Notes under the pieces: model-generated
Database searches by the model: none
What the model saw: the letters and a program-made list of their open reading frames with translations, nothing else
Told to the model about the DNA's origin: nothing
Translations under genes and position numbers: made by a program
Part shown: positions 8,768 through 17,951 of the stretch, in pieces
How the letters are laid out: each line of letters opens with the position of its first letter
Position numbering within the stretch: the first letter of the stretch is position 1
Source of the DNA: Flavobacteriales bacterium
GTDB taxonomy: Bacteria > Bacteroidota > Bacteroidia > Flavobacteriales_C > GCA-002722245
Direction: 5' to 3'
Assembly: GCA_023251075.1 (NCBI GenBank)
Contig: JAHEZM010000004.1
Coordinates: 1-64,000 of the forward strand
DNA: 64,000 nucleotides

Positions 8768-8873
8768 TACATCAAATTTATATTTGAAGATAATACTGAT
8801 AATATCACCAAGCAAATTCTAATAAATTAAATTATTTTCTGTTCATTTATAGCATTCATTAACTATAGATCTT

Positions 8874-9233
8874 ATGCATCTCGAATCCCTCCGCGAATAT
8901 TGCCTTTCTAAAAAAGCGGTTGAAGAAACATTGCCTTTTGGTCCGGATACTTTGGTGTATAAAGTAATGGGAAAAGCATTTTTGTTAACCGGATTTGAAA
9001 ACGATCCCTTGTCGTTCAATCTAAAGTGTGATCCTGAAAAAGCCATTGAATTGCGTGAAAAATTTCCTTGTGTACAGCCCGGATTTCACATGAATAAAAA
9101 ACATTGGAATACTATTATAGCAGATGGTTCGGTAGGTGATAAACAATTAAAATCATGGATTGATCATTCTTATGATTTGGTAGTGAGTGGTTTGACTAAG
9201 AAAGAGAAGGAAGTGTGGAAATCGCTATCGTAA
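8874..9233 (+). CDS. MmcQ/YjbR family protein
   Basis: A 119-residue protein of the MmcQ/YjbR family (CyaY-like fold, annotated as DNA-binding although the role is not established). Signature segments are present in order: LREYCLSKKAVEETLPFG at the N-terminus, FENDPLSFNLKCDPEKA in the middle, and PGFHMNKKHWNTI before the last helix. Length matches the family (110-125). It is a single-gene unit between a hypothetical gene and a 390-base non-coding stretch. Confidence 0.85.
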   Translation: MHLESLREYCLSKKAVEETLPFGPDTLVYKVMGKAFLLTGFENDPLSFNLKCDPEKAIELREKFPCVQPGFHMNKKHWNTIIADGSVGDKQLKSWIDHSYDLVVSGLTKKEKEVWKSLS

Positions 9234-9265
9234 AAAGTGCTAAGAATGGCTATCTGGATAAAAAA

Positions 9266-9298
9266 TCACCTATGCTCTTCTGGCAAAGAGATAGGTGA
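9266..9298. repeat. Inverted repeat / RNA hairpin
   Basis: TCACCTAT at 9266-9273 pairs with ATAGGTGA at 9291-9298, and the inner CTCTT/AAGAG pair extends the stem to 13 base pairs with one bulged G. No T-run follows on either strand, so it is not a standard intrinsic terminator. It lies 33 bases after the MmcQ/YjbR gene. Confidence 0.5.
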
Positions 9299-9571
9299 AG
9301 ATTGGGTATTCATCGGACGAGGAGGGTTAAACGGAAATTTATTTTTAAGCATAATGAATCCATTATATTGGATCATGTTATTGCTGTCATTTTTTTGATT
9401 TTTGCAGTGTGCTAGGCAGCTGGTAACTTTATTATGTAGAAATTCTGTTTTATAACTCCCTTTTATAATTGGTAATGGTTTTGTCGAGAAAAAAGATAGA
9501 CAAGAGAGATAGGAGTTGCAAAACAAAAAGCGCTTAGAATCACTAAATGAACGGTGTAGGGAATTATTAGG

Positions 9572-9594
9572 CAATCGATTTTTTAAATCGATTG
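9572..9594. terminator. Perfect 10-bp hairpin, possible terminator
   Basis: CAATCGATTT (9572-9581) and AAATCGATTG (9585-9594) form a perfect stem around a TTT loop, 31 bases beyond the stop of the minus-strand gene at 9625. On the plus strand T-rich sequence follows; on the minus strand no clear T-run follows. It may stop transcription from either side. Confidence 0.4.
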
Positions 9595-9624
9595 GTTATT
9601 TTTAGAAAATTTTGTTGTGGGTTT

Positions 9625-11148
9625 TTATTTGCTCCAAGTAATTAAAGGGGATTTTTCCATGCTCTTATTACTCAGTTTTGAAGATATCCAATCAGGAAAA
9701 CCGAATCCATGAATGATAAATGAATACTTATCGTTAGGTAGAAAATTAAGGTAATTATCAATAAAGTGTTGAAGAATAACTGTTTTTGCTTCTTCGTTTT
9801 TGGCCTTGCTGAGTTGTTCAAGCGTATTAAAAATAAGGAGATCAATATCGAGTGAATTTTCAGCAGTTTTAAAAAGATACTTGATACTTCTTATTTCTTT
9901 TTGAATAAGTTCATATTCGTTTAATTCATAAGCACAAATTAACCGAAGAATTCTTTCATTGAATTTTAATGTTTGGAATGCTTGAGCATCGAGGTACTTA
10001 TCGATTTTATTACTGGTGTTGTATGCTTTTTTAAATTCTTTTCTACGGAAATAATAACAGAAGAGCAAATGCTGTATATCCATTGTTTCCTTGCTGAAAT
10101 TAGCCTCTTCTAATTTTGTTTTATAGGTGCTTTCAATTTCTTTAACAAAGAGTTCGAGTTGGTCATTGTTTTGTGTGCTGGATAGATAAATTCCTTTATG
10201 TGCGAGGAATGAAAATAGAATGTAGTCATCATTTTGCTCAACGGAAAGTGCTTCCAATAGCTGAAGCATTTCTTCTGCTTCTTTTTTTTGTGATGCATTT
10301 AAAGCAAGTATAATATAATTTCCCATTTGAGATCCTTTGGAGCGGGAAGAGAAGCGTTTTATTTTTTGTTGTAGAATGATTAGTTCTTTTAGGTGGTATA
10401 GAGCTTTGGTGTGGTCGATTTCAAAATTCAGATATTTTGAATGCATGATAAAATGAAAACAAGAAAGGGCAGTGGTACTTATAGTTTTTGAAGGGTTTTC
10501 AAGTAGGGGGGCGTTGAATATGTTTTTTATTTCAACACGAAGTTTTTCATTACCGGTAAGGCGTAGCTCTTCTCCCTTGCGGTAAAGTACATCGGCAAGA
10601 ATAAAGTATTGTTCGGCATTGGTTGATTTTTCATTATTTTGAATAATTTCAGTTCTCAGCGAATCTACATTTTCCGAAAAGGTGAAATTAGTCATGGTTT
10701 TCGCTTGATTCAGGGTTTCAATTAAATGCTGATTAATTTCATTGGTTTTAAAAAAGAACTCATTGTCTACACTTATTTTCTTTGCTTTTAGCAATTGTTT
10801 GCAGGTGTCTTCAAAAAGCATTTTTTCTTTAAGTATCATGGCGTGCAGAATGATTCGATTAATTTGCCATAAAGGGTCTTGTTTTTTTAACCTTCCGTAA
10901 ATTAAAACATCCAATATTTCCTGATGTAGCAAGTGTTTTTTTGCGGCATAGGATTCTGATTGAAGTTGTTCTTTTACTTTTTCGAGAACATTTTTTTCAT
11001 TGTATTCTTTCTGTTTTTGAAAGATTGAAAAAAGGCTGAGGATATAAGAATCAGATACTCCAAAAGCTAATTTTATCTTTTTGAAATAGGATTGCTCTCC
11101 TCTGTTAAGGTGATGAATTAATGAATGTAATTGATCTTTTTCTTCCAT
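9625..11148 (-). CDS. Helical hypothetical protein, TPR-like
   Basis: A 507-residue protein with no signal peptide or membrane helix. It is almost entirely predicted helical, with repeated helix pairs and TPR-like spacing (for example LLFCYYFRRKEFKKAYNTSNKID and LRLICAYELNEYELIQKEIRSI). The N-terminus (LIHHLNRGEQSYFKKI) resembles a Bacteroidota group of long helical proteins that begin with a short 'L..LN..E..YFKK' segment; their role is not known to me. It is monocistronic, with 192 bases before the divergent T9SS gene. Confidence 0.55.
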   Translation of the reverse strand: MEEKDQLHSLIHHLNRGEQSYFKKIKLAFGVSDSYILSLFSIFQKQKEYNEKNVLEKVKEQLQSESYAAKKHLLHQEILDVLIYGRLKKQDPLWQINRIILHAMILKEKMLFEDTCKQLLKAKKISVDNEFFFKTNEINQHLIETLNQAKTMTNFTFSENVDSLRTEIIQNNEKSTNAEQYFILADVLYRKGEELRLTGNEKLRVEIKNIFNAPLLENPSKTISTTALSCFHFIMHSKYLNFEIDHTKALYHLKELIILQQKIKRFSSRSKGSQMGNYIILALNASQKKEAEEMLQLLEALSVEQNDDYILFSFLAHKGIYLSSTQNNDQLELFVKEIESTYKTKLEEANFSKETMDIQHLLFCYYFRRKEFKKAYNTSNKIDKYLDAQAFQTLKFNERILRLICAYELNEYELIQKEIRSIKYLFKTAENSLDIDLLIFNTLEQLSKAKNEEAKTVILQHFIDNYLNFLPNDKYSFIIHGFGFPDWISSKLSNKSMEKSPLITWSK

Positions 11149-11340
11149 ATTCTCTTTGTTCTGAACCGTAAGAGAGTGAAAAATCTAATAATGAGCAAGT
11201 TTTTAGTACTATTTTTAAAGTAAATAGGAATGCTGTTAGGCTGTTCACTTAGTGATTTTATCAAGAAAATATTTTACTTCGAGTGGTTATTGTCCTTATA
11301 TTGGATGAGATTAATTACTATTAATTTTACTACTGGGGAT

Positions 11341-12270
11341 ATGAGAAAGTTATTGTGTTTGTTAGTTGCTGTTGTGACATTTGTTCATATGCAAGCTCAA
11401 TCAGCGACTTTAGTGTCGCCAAAAAATGATTCAGTGGATGTACCTACACTTACTTATTTGAGCTGGCTGCATGCTTTTGGTAACGATTCTTATGAGGTAG
11501 AATATGACACTTCTTTATCGTTTACTTCACCTGACTTTAGGGTAAATACTGTTGGTAAAAATTATACCGACTCTACTCAGAGTGTTTTGGTTAGTAGTAA
11601 AATACAAGACCTGCGTTATAATACAAAGTATTACTGGCGCGTGAAATGTATTCATGGTGGTACGTATTCTTATTCAGGAGTATTTACTTTTGTGACCTTT
11701 TTACAACCTACTTTAAGCTATCCTGCTGATGGAGCGGCTAATATTCCACTGTCGGATAATCTTATGTTTTATAATAACACAGGAAGTATAAATTATAGGG
11801 TTCAGGTAGGAACTGTGTCTATATTTACTTCTCCTATTTATAATCATCTTACTTTTTCAACTGCTGGCATACCCCATCACGATCCTTACAGCTGGGGCTT
11901 TAGTCATTTCTCTCCCAATAATTTAACTCTGTATTACTGGCGGGTTAAGGAGTACAACAATATCGATTCTTCTGCATGGTCGAAAGTTTGGAGTTTTACT
12001 ACTGAGGCAAATGGCAATGGCATATACGATATTTACAAAAATATATTTAGAGTTTTTCCTAATCCAGCAAGTTCAGAGATTTATCTGAATGATGTTACTC
12101 CGGGGGAAATAGTATCGATACAGAATATGTTAGGTGAAGTATTGATAGTAAAAAATGTAACCGGAAATCAGGAGAGAATAGAGGTGGGGTTTTTACCTGA
12201 TGGTTTATATACAATAACCTCAACGCTAGATGATGAAGTAAGGGTGCAGAAAATTTTAGTACAGAAATAA
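11341..12270 (+). CDS. T9SS-secreted protein with two FN3-like repeats
   Basis: The ATG at 11341 is chosen because it directly begins a signal peptide (MRKLLCLLVAVVTFVHMQAQ); the longer frame from 11230 places 37 unlikely residues before it. The 309-residue protein has two fibronectin-III-like units, each containing a YYWRVK strand (about residues 97-102 and 198-203). It ends in a type A T9SS sorting domain starting at VFPNPAS (about 238) and closing on VQKILVQK. It is therefore exported through the outer membrane and attached or released at the surface. The function of the ectodomain is unknown; adhesion is possible. Confidence 0.75.
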   Translation: MRKLLCLLVAVVTFVHMQAQSATLVSPKNDSVDVPTLTYLSWLHAFGNDSYEVEYDTSLSFTSPDFRVNTVGKNYTDSTQSVLVSSKIQDLRYNTKYYWRVKCIHGGTYSYSGVFTFVTFLQPTLSYPADGAANIPLSDNLMFYNNTGSINYRVQVGTVSIFTSPIYNHLTFSTAGIPHHDPYSWGFSHFSPNNLTLYYWRVKEYNNIDSSAWSKVWSFTTEANGNGIYDIYKNIFRVFPNPASSEIYLNDVTPGEIVSIQNMLGEVLIVKNVTGNQERIEVGFLPDGLYTITSTLDDEVRVQKILVQK

Positions 12271-12422
12271 GGCTGATTTACTCAGGTAGATAATAAATTC
12301 TTTTTTCTTTTGTGTGAATACATAGCTGGTATTTCATCTTTTAGCTTGTTTTGTCCCCCTGACAAAACACCTCCTTTCATATAAAATCTACATTAAATTT
12401 TAACATTTTCTTGCCCAGAACT

Positions 12423-12451
12423 TTTGTAGTATCTAAAAAATTATATTTTTG
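12423..12451 (+). promoter_or_regulatory. Bacteroidota-type promoter of gapA-pfkA
   Basis: TTTG at 12423-12426 and TATTTTTG at 12444-12451, separated by 17 bases, match the phylum consensus (TTG, 17-23 bases, TAnnTTTG). It lies 56 bases upstream of gapA and would give an untranslated leader of about 50 bases. Confidence 0.6.
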
Positions 12452-12507
12452 TCCCCTTGGTTTTTCGGAACCGATAAAACAATAGTTCACTTAAACTTAA
12501 AATTATC

Positions 12508-13536
12508 ATGGCTAAAATTAGAGTTGCTTTCAATGGAATGGGCCGTATCGGCAAAAACGTAATGAGAGTTATCGTTGAGAAATTTAATGACAAAATTGAA
12601 ATAGTGGCAGGTAACGACTTAGTGTCTGCTAAAGAAATCGCACAAGGTTTACCTAAAGATTCAATCTTCGGAAGATTTCCGGCTGAAGTTTCTTTAGTTT
12701 CTGATAACGTAATTAAAGTAGGTGATCATACTATTACTGTTTACGCTGAGAAAGATGCTAACAATATTAAATGGGCTGCTCACAATGTTGATGTGGTTTT
12801 TGAATGTACTGGTTTCTACCTTACTACTGAGAAAGCGCAGGCTCACATCAATGCAGGTGCAAAAAGAGTAATTGTTTCTGCTCCATGTAATGATGCTACT
12901 AAAACGGTGGTGTTGGGTGTTAATCATACTGATATCAATGCTGACGACAAAATTATTTCTAATGCTTCTTGTACTACTAACTGCTTGGCTCCAATGACTA
13001 AAGCGTTAGATGATACTTATAAAGTAATCTCTGGTTTAATTTCTACCACCCACGCTGCAACCGCAACTCAAAAAGTAGCTGATGCTTTTGGTGGTGGTAA
13101 AAACCGTGCTACATTAAACAATATTATTCCTGCTTCTACCGGTGCTGCTAAAGCGGTTGGTAAAGTTCTTCCTCACTTGAATGGTAAATTGAATGGTACT
13201 GCATTAAGAGTTCCTACTGATACAGGTTCTGTGGTTGAGGCTGTTTACTTGGTAGAAGGAAAACGTACTCGTGAAGAAATTCAAGCTGCTGTTAAAGCGG
13301 GAGTGGCTAAATTGAACCAAGATACTATCTTGAAACAAGTAGCTTATTTCGGTGATTTCTACGAGTGTTCTAGAGACTGCGTAGGTGAGCCGTTCTCTTC
13401 TATGATTATGGATGACGTTTTAGTGGTTCCATCTGGAGACAACACTTTGGTTAAAATGACCAGCTTCTACGATAATGAAATGGGCTTCTCTCACCGTATG
13501 GCTGAGATGGCTTTAATCTTCACTGGCAATAAATAA
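12508..13536 (+). CDS. gapA: Glyceraldehyde-3-phosphate dehydrogenase, type I
   Basis: Glycolytic NAD-dependent dehydrogenase of 342 residues, cytoplasmic. The dinucleotide fold starts with FNGMGRIGKNV and the catalytic motif is NASCTTNCLAP with Cys155; the partner histidine is His182 in STTHAATATQ. The phosphate-site segment NIIPASTGAAKAV and the C-terminal WYDNEMG-equivalent (FYDNEMGFS) are present. The usual VSAPSKD segment reads VSAPCND. Codon use is strongly biased, as expected for a highly expressed gene. The pfkA start follows its stop codon with no gap. Confidence 0.95.
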   Translation: MAKIRVAFNGMGRIGKNVMRVIVEKFNDKIEIVAGNDLVSAKEIAQGLPKDSIFGRFPAEVSLVSDNVIKVGDHTITVYAEKDANNIKWAAHNVDVVFECTGFYLTTEKAQAHINAGAKRVIVSAPCNDATKTVVLGVNHTDINADDKIISNASCTTNCLAPMTKALDDTYKVISGLISTTHAATATQKVADAFGGGKNRATLNNIIPASTGAAKAVGKVLPHLNGKLNGTALRVPTDTGSVVEAVYLVEGKRTREEIQAAVKAGVAKLNQDTILKQVAYFGDFYECSRDCVGEPFSSMIMDDVLVVPSGDNTLVKMTSFYDNEMGFSHRMAEMALIFTGNK

Positions 13537-14526
13537 TTGGCGTTGAAGAAAATCCAAAAAATAGGAGTTTATACTTCTGGTGGTGATGCTCCTGGGATGA
13601 ACGCTGCAATTCGTGCAGTAGTTCGTTCTTCAGTGTATTACGGCTTATCAGTTTCTGGTATCTACCGCGGTTACGAAGGCATGATAGAGAACGACATCAT
13701 CGATATTATGGATGTTCGTTCTGTTAACCAAATCTTGCAAAAGGGCGGTACCATGCTTGAATCTGCAAGATGTGCCGAATTCCGCACACCTGAAGGAAGA
13801 ACAAAAGCCTATAGAAATTTAAAAACCCGTCAGATAGATGCTTTAGTGGCTATTGGTGGCGACGGTACTTTTACTGGAGCTGCTTTATTGGCTAAAGAAC
13901 ATGGAATTCCAATTATTGGAATTCCAGGTACTATCGATAATGATTTAAATGGTACCGACTATACCATTGGTTTTGATACCGCTACCAACACGGCTATTGA
14001 GGCTGTGGATAATATTCGCAATACAGCAATGTCGCATAATCGCCTGTTCTTTGTGGAGGTAATGGGAAGAAATTCTGGTTTCATTGCTGCAAATACGGGC
14101 TTGGCTTCAGGTGCTATAGATATTTTAATTCCCGAAAGAGAAGGAAGTATTGATGCTATTTGTGAAAAACTAGAAAAAGGCCGTCAGAGAAAAAAGACTT
14201 CAAGCATCGTTATAGTTGCTGAAGGATGTAAGCTCGGACATGCGCAACATATCGCCGATCAGGTATCAGCAAGATTGAAAGATTACGATACTAAGGTTTC
14301 TATTCTCGGACATATTCAACGTGGAGGAGATCCAACATCATTCGACAGAATTTTAGCGAGCCGCTTAGGTGTTGCCGCTGTGGAAGGATTGATTGCCGGT
14401 AGAAAAAATGAAATGGTTGGTTTGATTAAGAATGAGGTAGTGTATACTCCTTTTGAGATAGCTATACAGGAAAATCATCATATTGATGAAGAAGTATTGC
14501 GCGTAGCAGATATACTTTCTATATAA
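13537..14526 (+). CDS. pfkA: 6-phosphofructokinase
   Basis: Phosphorylates fructose-6-phosphate in glycolysis. The protein is 329 residues with the ATP-binding start YTSGGDAPGMNAAIRA, GGDGTF, the catalytic PGTIDNDL, TIGFDTA and EVMGRNSGF, then the C-terminal LGHIQRGG. These are the motifs of the bacterial PfkA family. The start is TTG, immediately after the gapA stop; a second in-frame TTG lies two codons later. Zero spacing implies translational coupling with gapA. A strong intrinsic terminator follows. Confidence 0.93.
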   Translation: MALKKIQKIGVYTSGGDAPGMNAAIRAVVRSSVYYGLSVSGIYRGYEGMIENDIIDIMDVRSVNQILQKGGTMLESARCAEFRTPEGRTKAYRNLKTRQIDALVAIGGDGTFTGAALLAKEHGIPIIGIPGTIDNDLNGTDYTIGFDTATNTAIEAVDNIRNTAMSHNRLFFVEVMGRNSGFIAANTGLASGAIDILIPEREGSIDAICEKLEKGRQRKKTSSIVIVAEGCKLGHAQHIADQVSARLKDYDTKVSILGHIQRGGDPTSFDRILASRLGVAAVEGLIAGRKNEMVGLIKNEVVYTPFEIAIQENHHIDEEVLRVADILSI

Positions 14527-14542
14527 TCATATTTTTTTTGAA

Positions 14543-14577
14543 GAGATGTCTACCAAACGGTGGGCATCTCTTTTTTT
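14543..14577 (+). terminator. Intrinsic terminator after pfkA
   Basis: GAGATGTCTACC (14543-14554) pairs with GGTGGGCATCTC (14559-14570), giving 12 pairs with two G-U wobbles around an AAAC loop, followed by seven T (14571-14577). Confidence 0.9.
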
Positions 14578-14620
14578 GTGTTCATTTTTTTATTTAGTTT
14601 AGAATCCCTGTTACTAAATT

Positions 14621-14920
14621 ATGAGTGATCAAAAATTTCAAGAAGTTTTAAAAAGTGAAGAGTTTAAACGATTGGCCAAAAAAAGGTGGACTGTTTCTTT
14701 GCTGTTAACCTTTGTGATGTTGTTGGTTTACTTTGGTTTTTTATTACTGGTGGCTTACGATAAAGAGTTGTTGCAAACTAAGGTAGGTGAATACACTACG
14801 ATAGCAATTCCGTTAGGAATTGGTTTGATTATTTTCGCATGGATCATGACCGGTATTTATATTAGCTGGGCGAATAAAGTGTATGATACCGAAGTTGAAG
14901 AACTTAAAAAGAAGTTATAG
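14621..14920 (+). CDS. DUF485 inner-membrane protein (YjcH-like)
   Basis: A 99-residue protein with two membrane helices (about 24-45 and 57-80) and the DUF485 pattern: an N-terminal FQEVLKSEEFKRLAKKRW, then paired helices and YxxWANKVYDTEVEEL at the end. DUF485 proteins (E. coli YjcH) are encoded directly before the acetate permease ActP, exactly as here, and are thought to be accessory to it. Its stop is 3 bases from the actP ATG. Confidence 0.88.
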   Translation: MSDQKFQEVLKSEEFKRLAKKRWTVSLLLTFVMLLVYFGFLLLVAYDKELLQTKVGEYTTIAIPLGIGLIIFAWIMTGIYISWANKVYDTEVEELKKKL

Positions 14921-14923
14921 TTG

Positions 14924-16483
14924 ATGTTACTTTTACAAACCACCTCCACCAGTTCATTAGGAGAAACCAATTGGGTTTCTATTTCAATATTTTTTGCTTT
15001 TGTTGCTTTAACCATGTATATCACTTGGTGGGCTTCCAGAAAAACAAAAACTACTTCTGAATTTTATGCTGCAGGAAGAAGTATTTCTGGTTTTCAAAAT
15101 GGCTTGGCTTTAGCTGGCGATTATATGAGTGCAGCATCTTTTTTAGGCATTGCTGGTTTGGTAGCAACTTTAGGTTTTGATGGTTTGTTGTATTCCATCG
15201 GTTTCATTGTAGGGTGGCCGTTGATTATGTTCTTAATTGCTGAGCCTCTCAGGAACCTTGGTAAATATACCTTTGCGGATGTGGTTGCTTTTCGTTTGAA
15301 ACAAAAACCAATTAGAATTGCTTCTGCGATTGGTTCAATTTTAACCATACTTTTTTATCTTATTGCACAAATGGTAGGTGCTGGCGGGTTAGTAGAAACT
15401 CTGTTTGGTGTGGATTACACTTGGGCCGTGATTGTTGTTGGTATTGTAATGATGTGTTATGTTTTGTTTGGCGGTATGTTGGCCACAACATGGGTGCAAA
15501 TTATAAAAGCTGTTTTATTGTTGGGCGGAGCTACTGTATTGGTTTTTTTAGCTCTTTGGAAATTTGATTTTTCAATTGGTAATCTTTTTCAAAGTGTTTC
15601 CGAAAAATATGGTCAGGAATCTCTCGGGCCAGGAAAATATTTTGCAAATCCTTTAGATGCCATTTCATTAGGATTAGCTTTAATGTTAGGAACAGCAGGG
15701 TTACCACATATTCTTATGCGTTTTTACACGGTGCCCGATGCTAAGCAAGCACGTAAATCGGTATTTGTTGCAACAGGATTTATTGGTTATTTCTATTTGC
15801 TCACCTTTGTAATTGGTTTTGCCGCTGCTGCAATTGTAGGGAGAGAGGCCATCATGAAATTTGATGCACAGGGAAATATGTCGGCTATCTTATTGTCTGA
15901 AGCATTGGGCGGAAAATTCTTTTTGGGTTTCATTGCGGCTGTTGCTTTTGCTACAATTTTAGCTGTAGTGGCCGGACTCACACTGTCAGGAGCGTCTTCC
16001 ATAGCGCACGATCTTTATGTACATGTTTTCAGAAATGGGGAGTCGAATGAAAAAGGAGAGGTGAAGGTGGCTAAATATTCAACCATAGCTCTAGGTATTT
16101 TGGCGATTCTGTTAGGTTTAATTTTTAAGGGGCAAAATGTAGCCTTTATGGTGGGTTTGGCTTTTGCGATTGCTGCCAGTGCTAATTTCCCATCATTGAT
16201 TTTATCCATTCTTTGGAAGAAGTTCACTACTCAAGGTGCTGTTTGGAGTATCGTAGTAGGAGCAACTTCAGCCATTGTATTAATCATTTTGAGTCCTACC
16301 GTTTGGGAAAAAGTTTTACACCTAAAAGATGCTCCTTTTCCACTAAAAAATCCGGCATTGGTTTCTATTACTTTATCGGTTTTGTCGGGTGTAATTGTTT
16401 CTTTGTTAAAGCCTGAAAAGGAGGCGCAAGAAAAATTTGAGAAAGAAAAAATAAGAACATACCTAGGAGTAGGGGCGGAGTAG
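14924..16483 (+). CDS. actP: Cation/acetate symporter ActP (SSS family)
   Basis: Inner-membrane sodium/solute symporter family protein of 519 residues with about 13 helices, importing acetate or other small monocarboxylates. Recognised segments are FYAAGRSISGFQNGLALAGD and YMSAASFLGIAG near the N-terminus, TTWVQIIKAVLL, GTAGLPHILMRFYTVPDA and AGLTLSGASSIAHDLY. A TTG three bases upstream is also in frame, but the ATG at 14924 is preferred. Operon with the DUF485 gene. Acetate use fits chitin breakdown, which releases acetate on deacetylation. Confidence 0.92.
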   Translation: MLLLQTTSTSSLGETNWVSISIFFAFVALTMYITWWASRKTKTTSEFYAAGRSISGFQNGLALAGDYMSAASFLGIAGLVATLGFDGLLYSIGFIVGWPLIMFLIAEPLRNLGKYTFADVVAFRLKQKPIRIASAIGSILTILFYLIAQMVGAGGLVETLFGVDYTWAVIVVGIVMMCYVLFGGMLATTWVQIIKAVLLLGGATVLVFLALWKFDFSIGNLFQSVSEKYGQESLGPGKYFANPLDAISLGLALMLGTAGLPHILMRFYTVPDAKQARKSVFVATGFIGYFYLLTFVIGFAAAAIVGREAIMKFDAQGNMSAILLSEALGGKFFLGFIAAVAFATILAVVAGLTLSGASSIAHDLYVHVFRNGESNEKGEVKVAKYSTIALGILAILLGLIFKGQNVAFMVGLAFAIAASANFPSLILSILWKKFTTQGAVWSIVVGATSAIVLIILSPTVWEKVLHLKDAPFPLKNPALVSITLSVLSGVIVSLLKPEKEAQEKFEKEKIRTYLGVGAE

Positions 16484-16603
16484 TTTGTAAAATAATTTTT
16501 TGATCGGAAGGTTATTTTACTATATTTGGTGGAGGGAGTTTCCAATCTTTTCTTTTCTTAAAAACGTGTTTATAAATTTATTAGCATAGCTGATGTATTT
16601 GTA

Positions 16604-16611
16604 TATATTTG
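16604..16611 (+). promoter_or_regulatory. Candidate -7 element (TATATTTG) of the chitin operon
   Basis: TATATTTG matches TAnnTTTG exactly and lies 22 bases before the chitinase ATG. No convincing TTG -33 element is at the right distance, so the promoter may need an activator, or the leader is very short. Confidence 0.4.
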
Positions 16612-16633
16612 CTTTGCTTTAAAAAATCAAACT

Positions 16634-17911
16634 ATGAAAAAAATGAAAATGTTTACTCTAGCGCTTCTCTTAAGCGGAGTATTCCAATTTGCAAACGCTC
16701 AAAAGAGCAAAGAGATCATTGGCTATTTCCCATCATGGCAGATGTACAAAAGAAATGGTTTGTTCGTGCCAGAATATGTGGATTATAGCAAGTACAGTAT
16801 TTTGAATTATTCATTTTACTGTCCCGACAAACAAGGTAATTTACAAGGAACAGATGCTTGGGCAGATTCTATTTTGTTGAAAGGTAAAATTGATTGGAGT
16901 AAGCCACAACCAGCCTACTATCCTAATTCAAGCTTAGTTGATTTTTCTCATCTATGGGGTGTGAAAATTATGGTATCTATTGGGGGTTGGACTTTATCTG
17001 ATAATTTCCCTTCAATTGCTGCTGATCCTAAAAAAAGAGCGCACTTCGCTGCTGAATGTGTTAGATTGATAAAAGAATATCAATTTGACGGAATTGATAT
17101 CGACTGGGAATATCCAGGATATGATGAGCACAGCGGAACCAAAGATGATAGAAAAAACTATCCTTTATTCATGAAAGCTATTCGTGATTCAATTGATGCC
17201 TATGGCAAAACAGTAAATACACAGTTTTTACTAACAGGTGCTTTTGGTGCGAACACTCCACAAATGGATAATATCGACTGGGCGAATGTTCAGTTTATGG
17301 ATTATTTCAACATGATGACTTATGACTTCAACGGTGTTTGGAGTGATGATGCGAATCATAATTCACCTCTATACAATCCTGCGAAAGGATATAAGGGTAG
17401 TGTAGATGAAGCTTTCCGTTTAATGACTCAAACCTATAAAGTGCCCGCAGAAAAATTAAACTTAGGGGTAGCTTTCTACGGAAGAACCTTAAGAGGATTT
17501 GATGGTGATGAGCCAATTACTGTTTACAGAACCGGCCATCAAAAGAAAGCTGATGATGTTATTTTTGCTGAATGGGAAGGTAGTCCTTCTTACTACAATA
17601 TTGTAGAAGAAATAAAAAAACACGGCTACAAAGAATATTGGGATGATGTTGCTCAGGTTCCTTATTTAGTGAGTGAACAAGAGAAATCATTTGTTACTTA
17701 CGACAATCCAAAATCAATTCGTTTGAAAGCCGAATATATAGTGAATAAGAAATGTGCTGGTGCCATTATTTGGGATGCATCGTGTGATTATATGGAGAAA
17801 AAACAAGGTTCAACTTTGATTGCAGGAACTCCTTTGTTAGATCAATTGAATGAGGTTTTCTATGGAAATGCTCTTCCTGTTCGTCCGAGAATCAAAAAGC
17901 GTTGGAAATAA
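16634..17911 (+). CDS. GH18 chitinase (secreted, no T9SS tail)
   Basis: Glycoside hydrolase family 18, cleaving beta-1,4-GlcNAc linkages in chitin. The signal peptide is MKKMKMFTLALLLSGVFQFA with cleavage near NAQ. The TIM-barrel motifs are SIGGW (115-119) and the catalytic DGIDIDWEY (152-160, acid Glu159), followed by MTYDFNG and the late Trp strand AGAIIWDAS. The protein is a single catalytic domain of 425 residues ending in a basic RPRIKKRWK, without a chitin-binding module or T9SS domain, so it is probably periplasmic or exported by another route. It heads a tight run of genes (gaps 40, 11, 11, 22 and 29 bases) ending in nagB. Confidence 0.92.
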   Translation: MKKMKMFTLALLLSGVFQFANAQKSKEIIGYFPSWQMYKRNGLFVPEYVDYSKYSILNYSFYCPDKQGNLQGTDAWADSILLKGKIDWSKPQPAYYPNSSLVDFSHLWGVKIMVSIGGWTLSDNFPSIAADPKKRAHFAAECVRLIKEYQFDGIDIDWEYPGYDEHSGTKDDRKNYPLFMKAIRDSIDAYGKTVNTQFLLTGAFGANTPQMDNIDWANVQFMDYFNMMTYDFNGVWSDDANHNSPLYNPAKGYKGSVDEAFRLMTQTYKVPAEKLNLGVAFYGRTLRGFDGDEPITVYRTGHQKKADDVIFAEWEGSPSYYNIVEEIKKHGYKEYWDDVAQVPYLVSEQEKSFVTYDNPKSIRLKAEYIVNKKCAGAIIWDASCDYMEKKQGSTLIAGTPLLDQLNEVFYGNALPVRPRIKKRWK

Positions 17912-17951
17912 AATTATCTACTAATCTATATAGCAATTAATATTTCAAAGA

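Larger units (their letters stand above)
9234..9624. other. Non-coding stretch of about 390 bases with two hairpins
   Basis: No convincing gene lies here. A 102-codon minus-strand frame (9266-9574) and a 50-codon plus-strand frame (from 9246) lack a plausible start context, recognisable motifs or a normal Bacteroidota composition. Two inverted repeats are the only clear structure and are listed separately. A degenerate gene or an untranslated RNA is possible but unsupported. Confidence 0.4.

Noticed and set aside
9246-9398. A 50-codon plus-strand frame beginning MAIWIKNH
   Set aside because: No motif, no conserved features and it contains one arm of an inverted repeat; likely chance.
9266-9574. 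A 102-codon minus-strand open frame
   Set aside because: It is rich in Ser/Phe/Lys with no motif or signal, covers two hairpins and has no start context; treated as non-coding.
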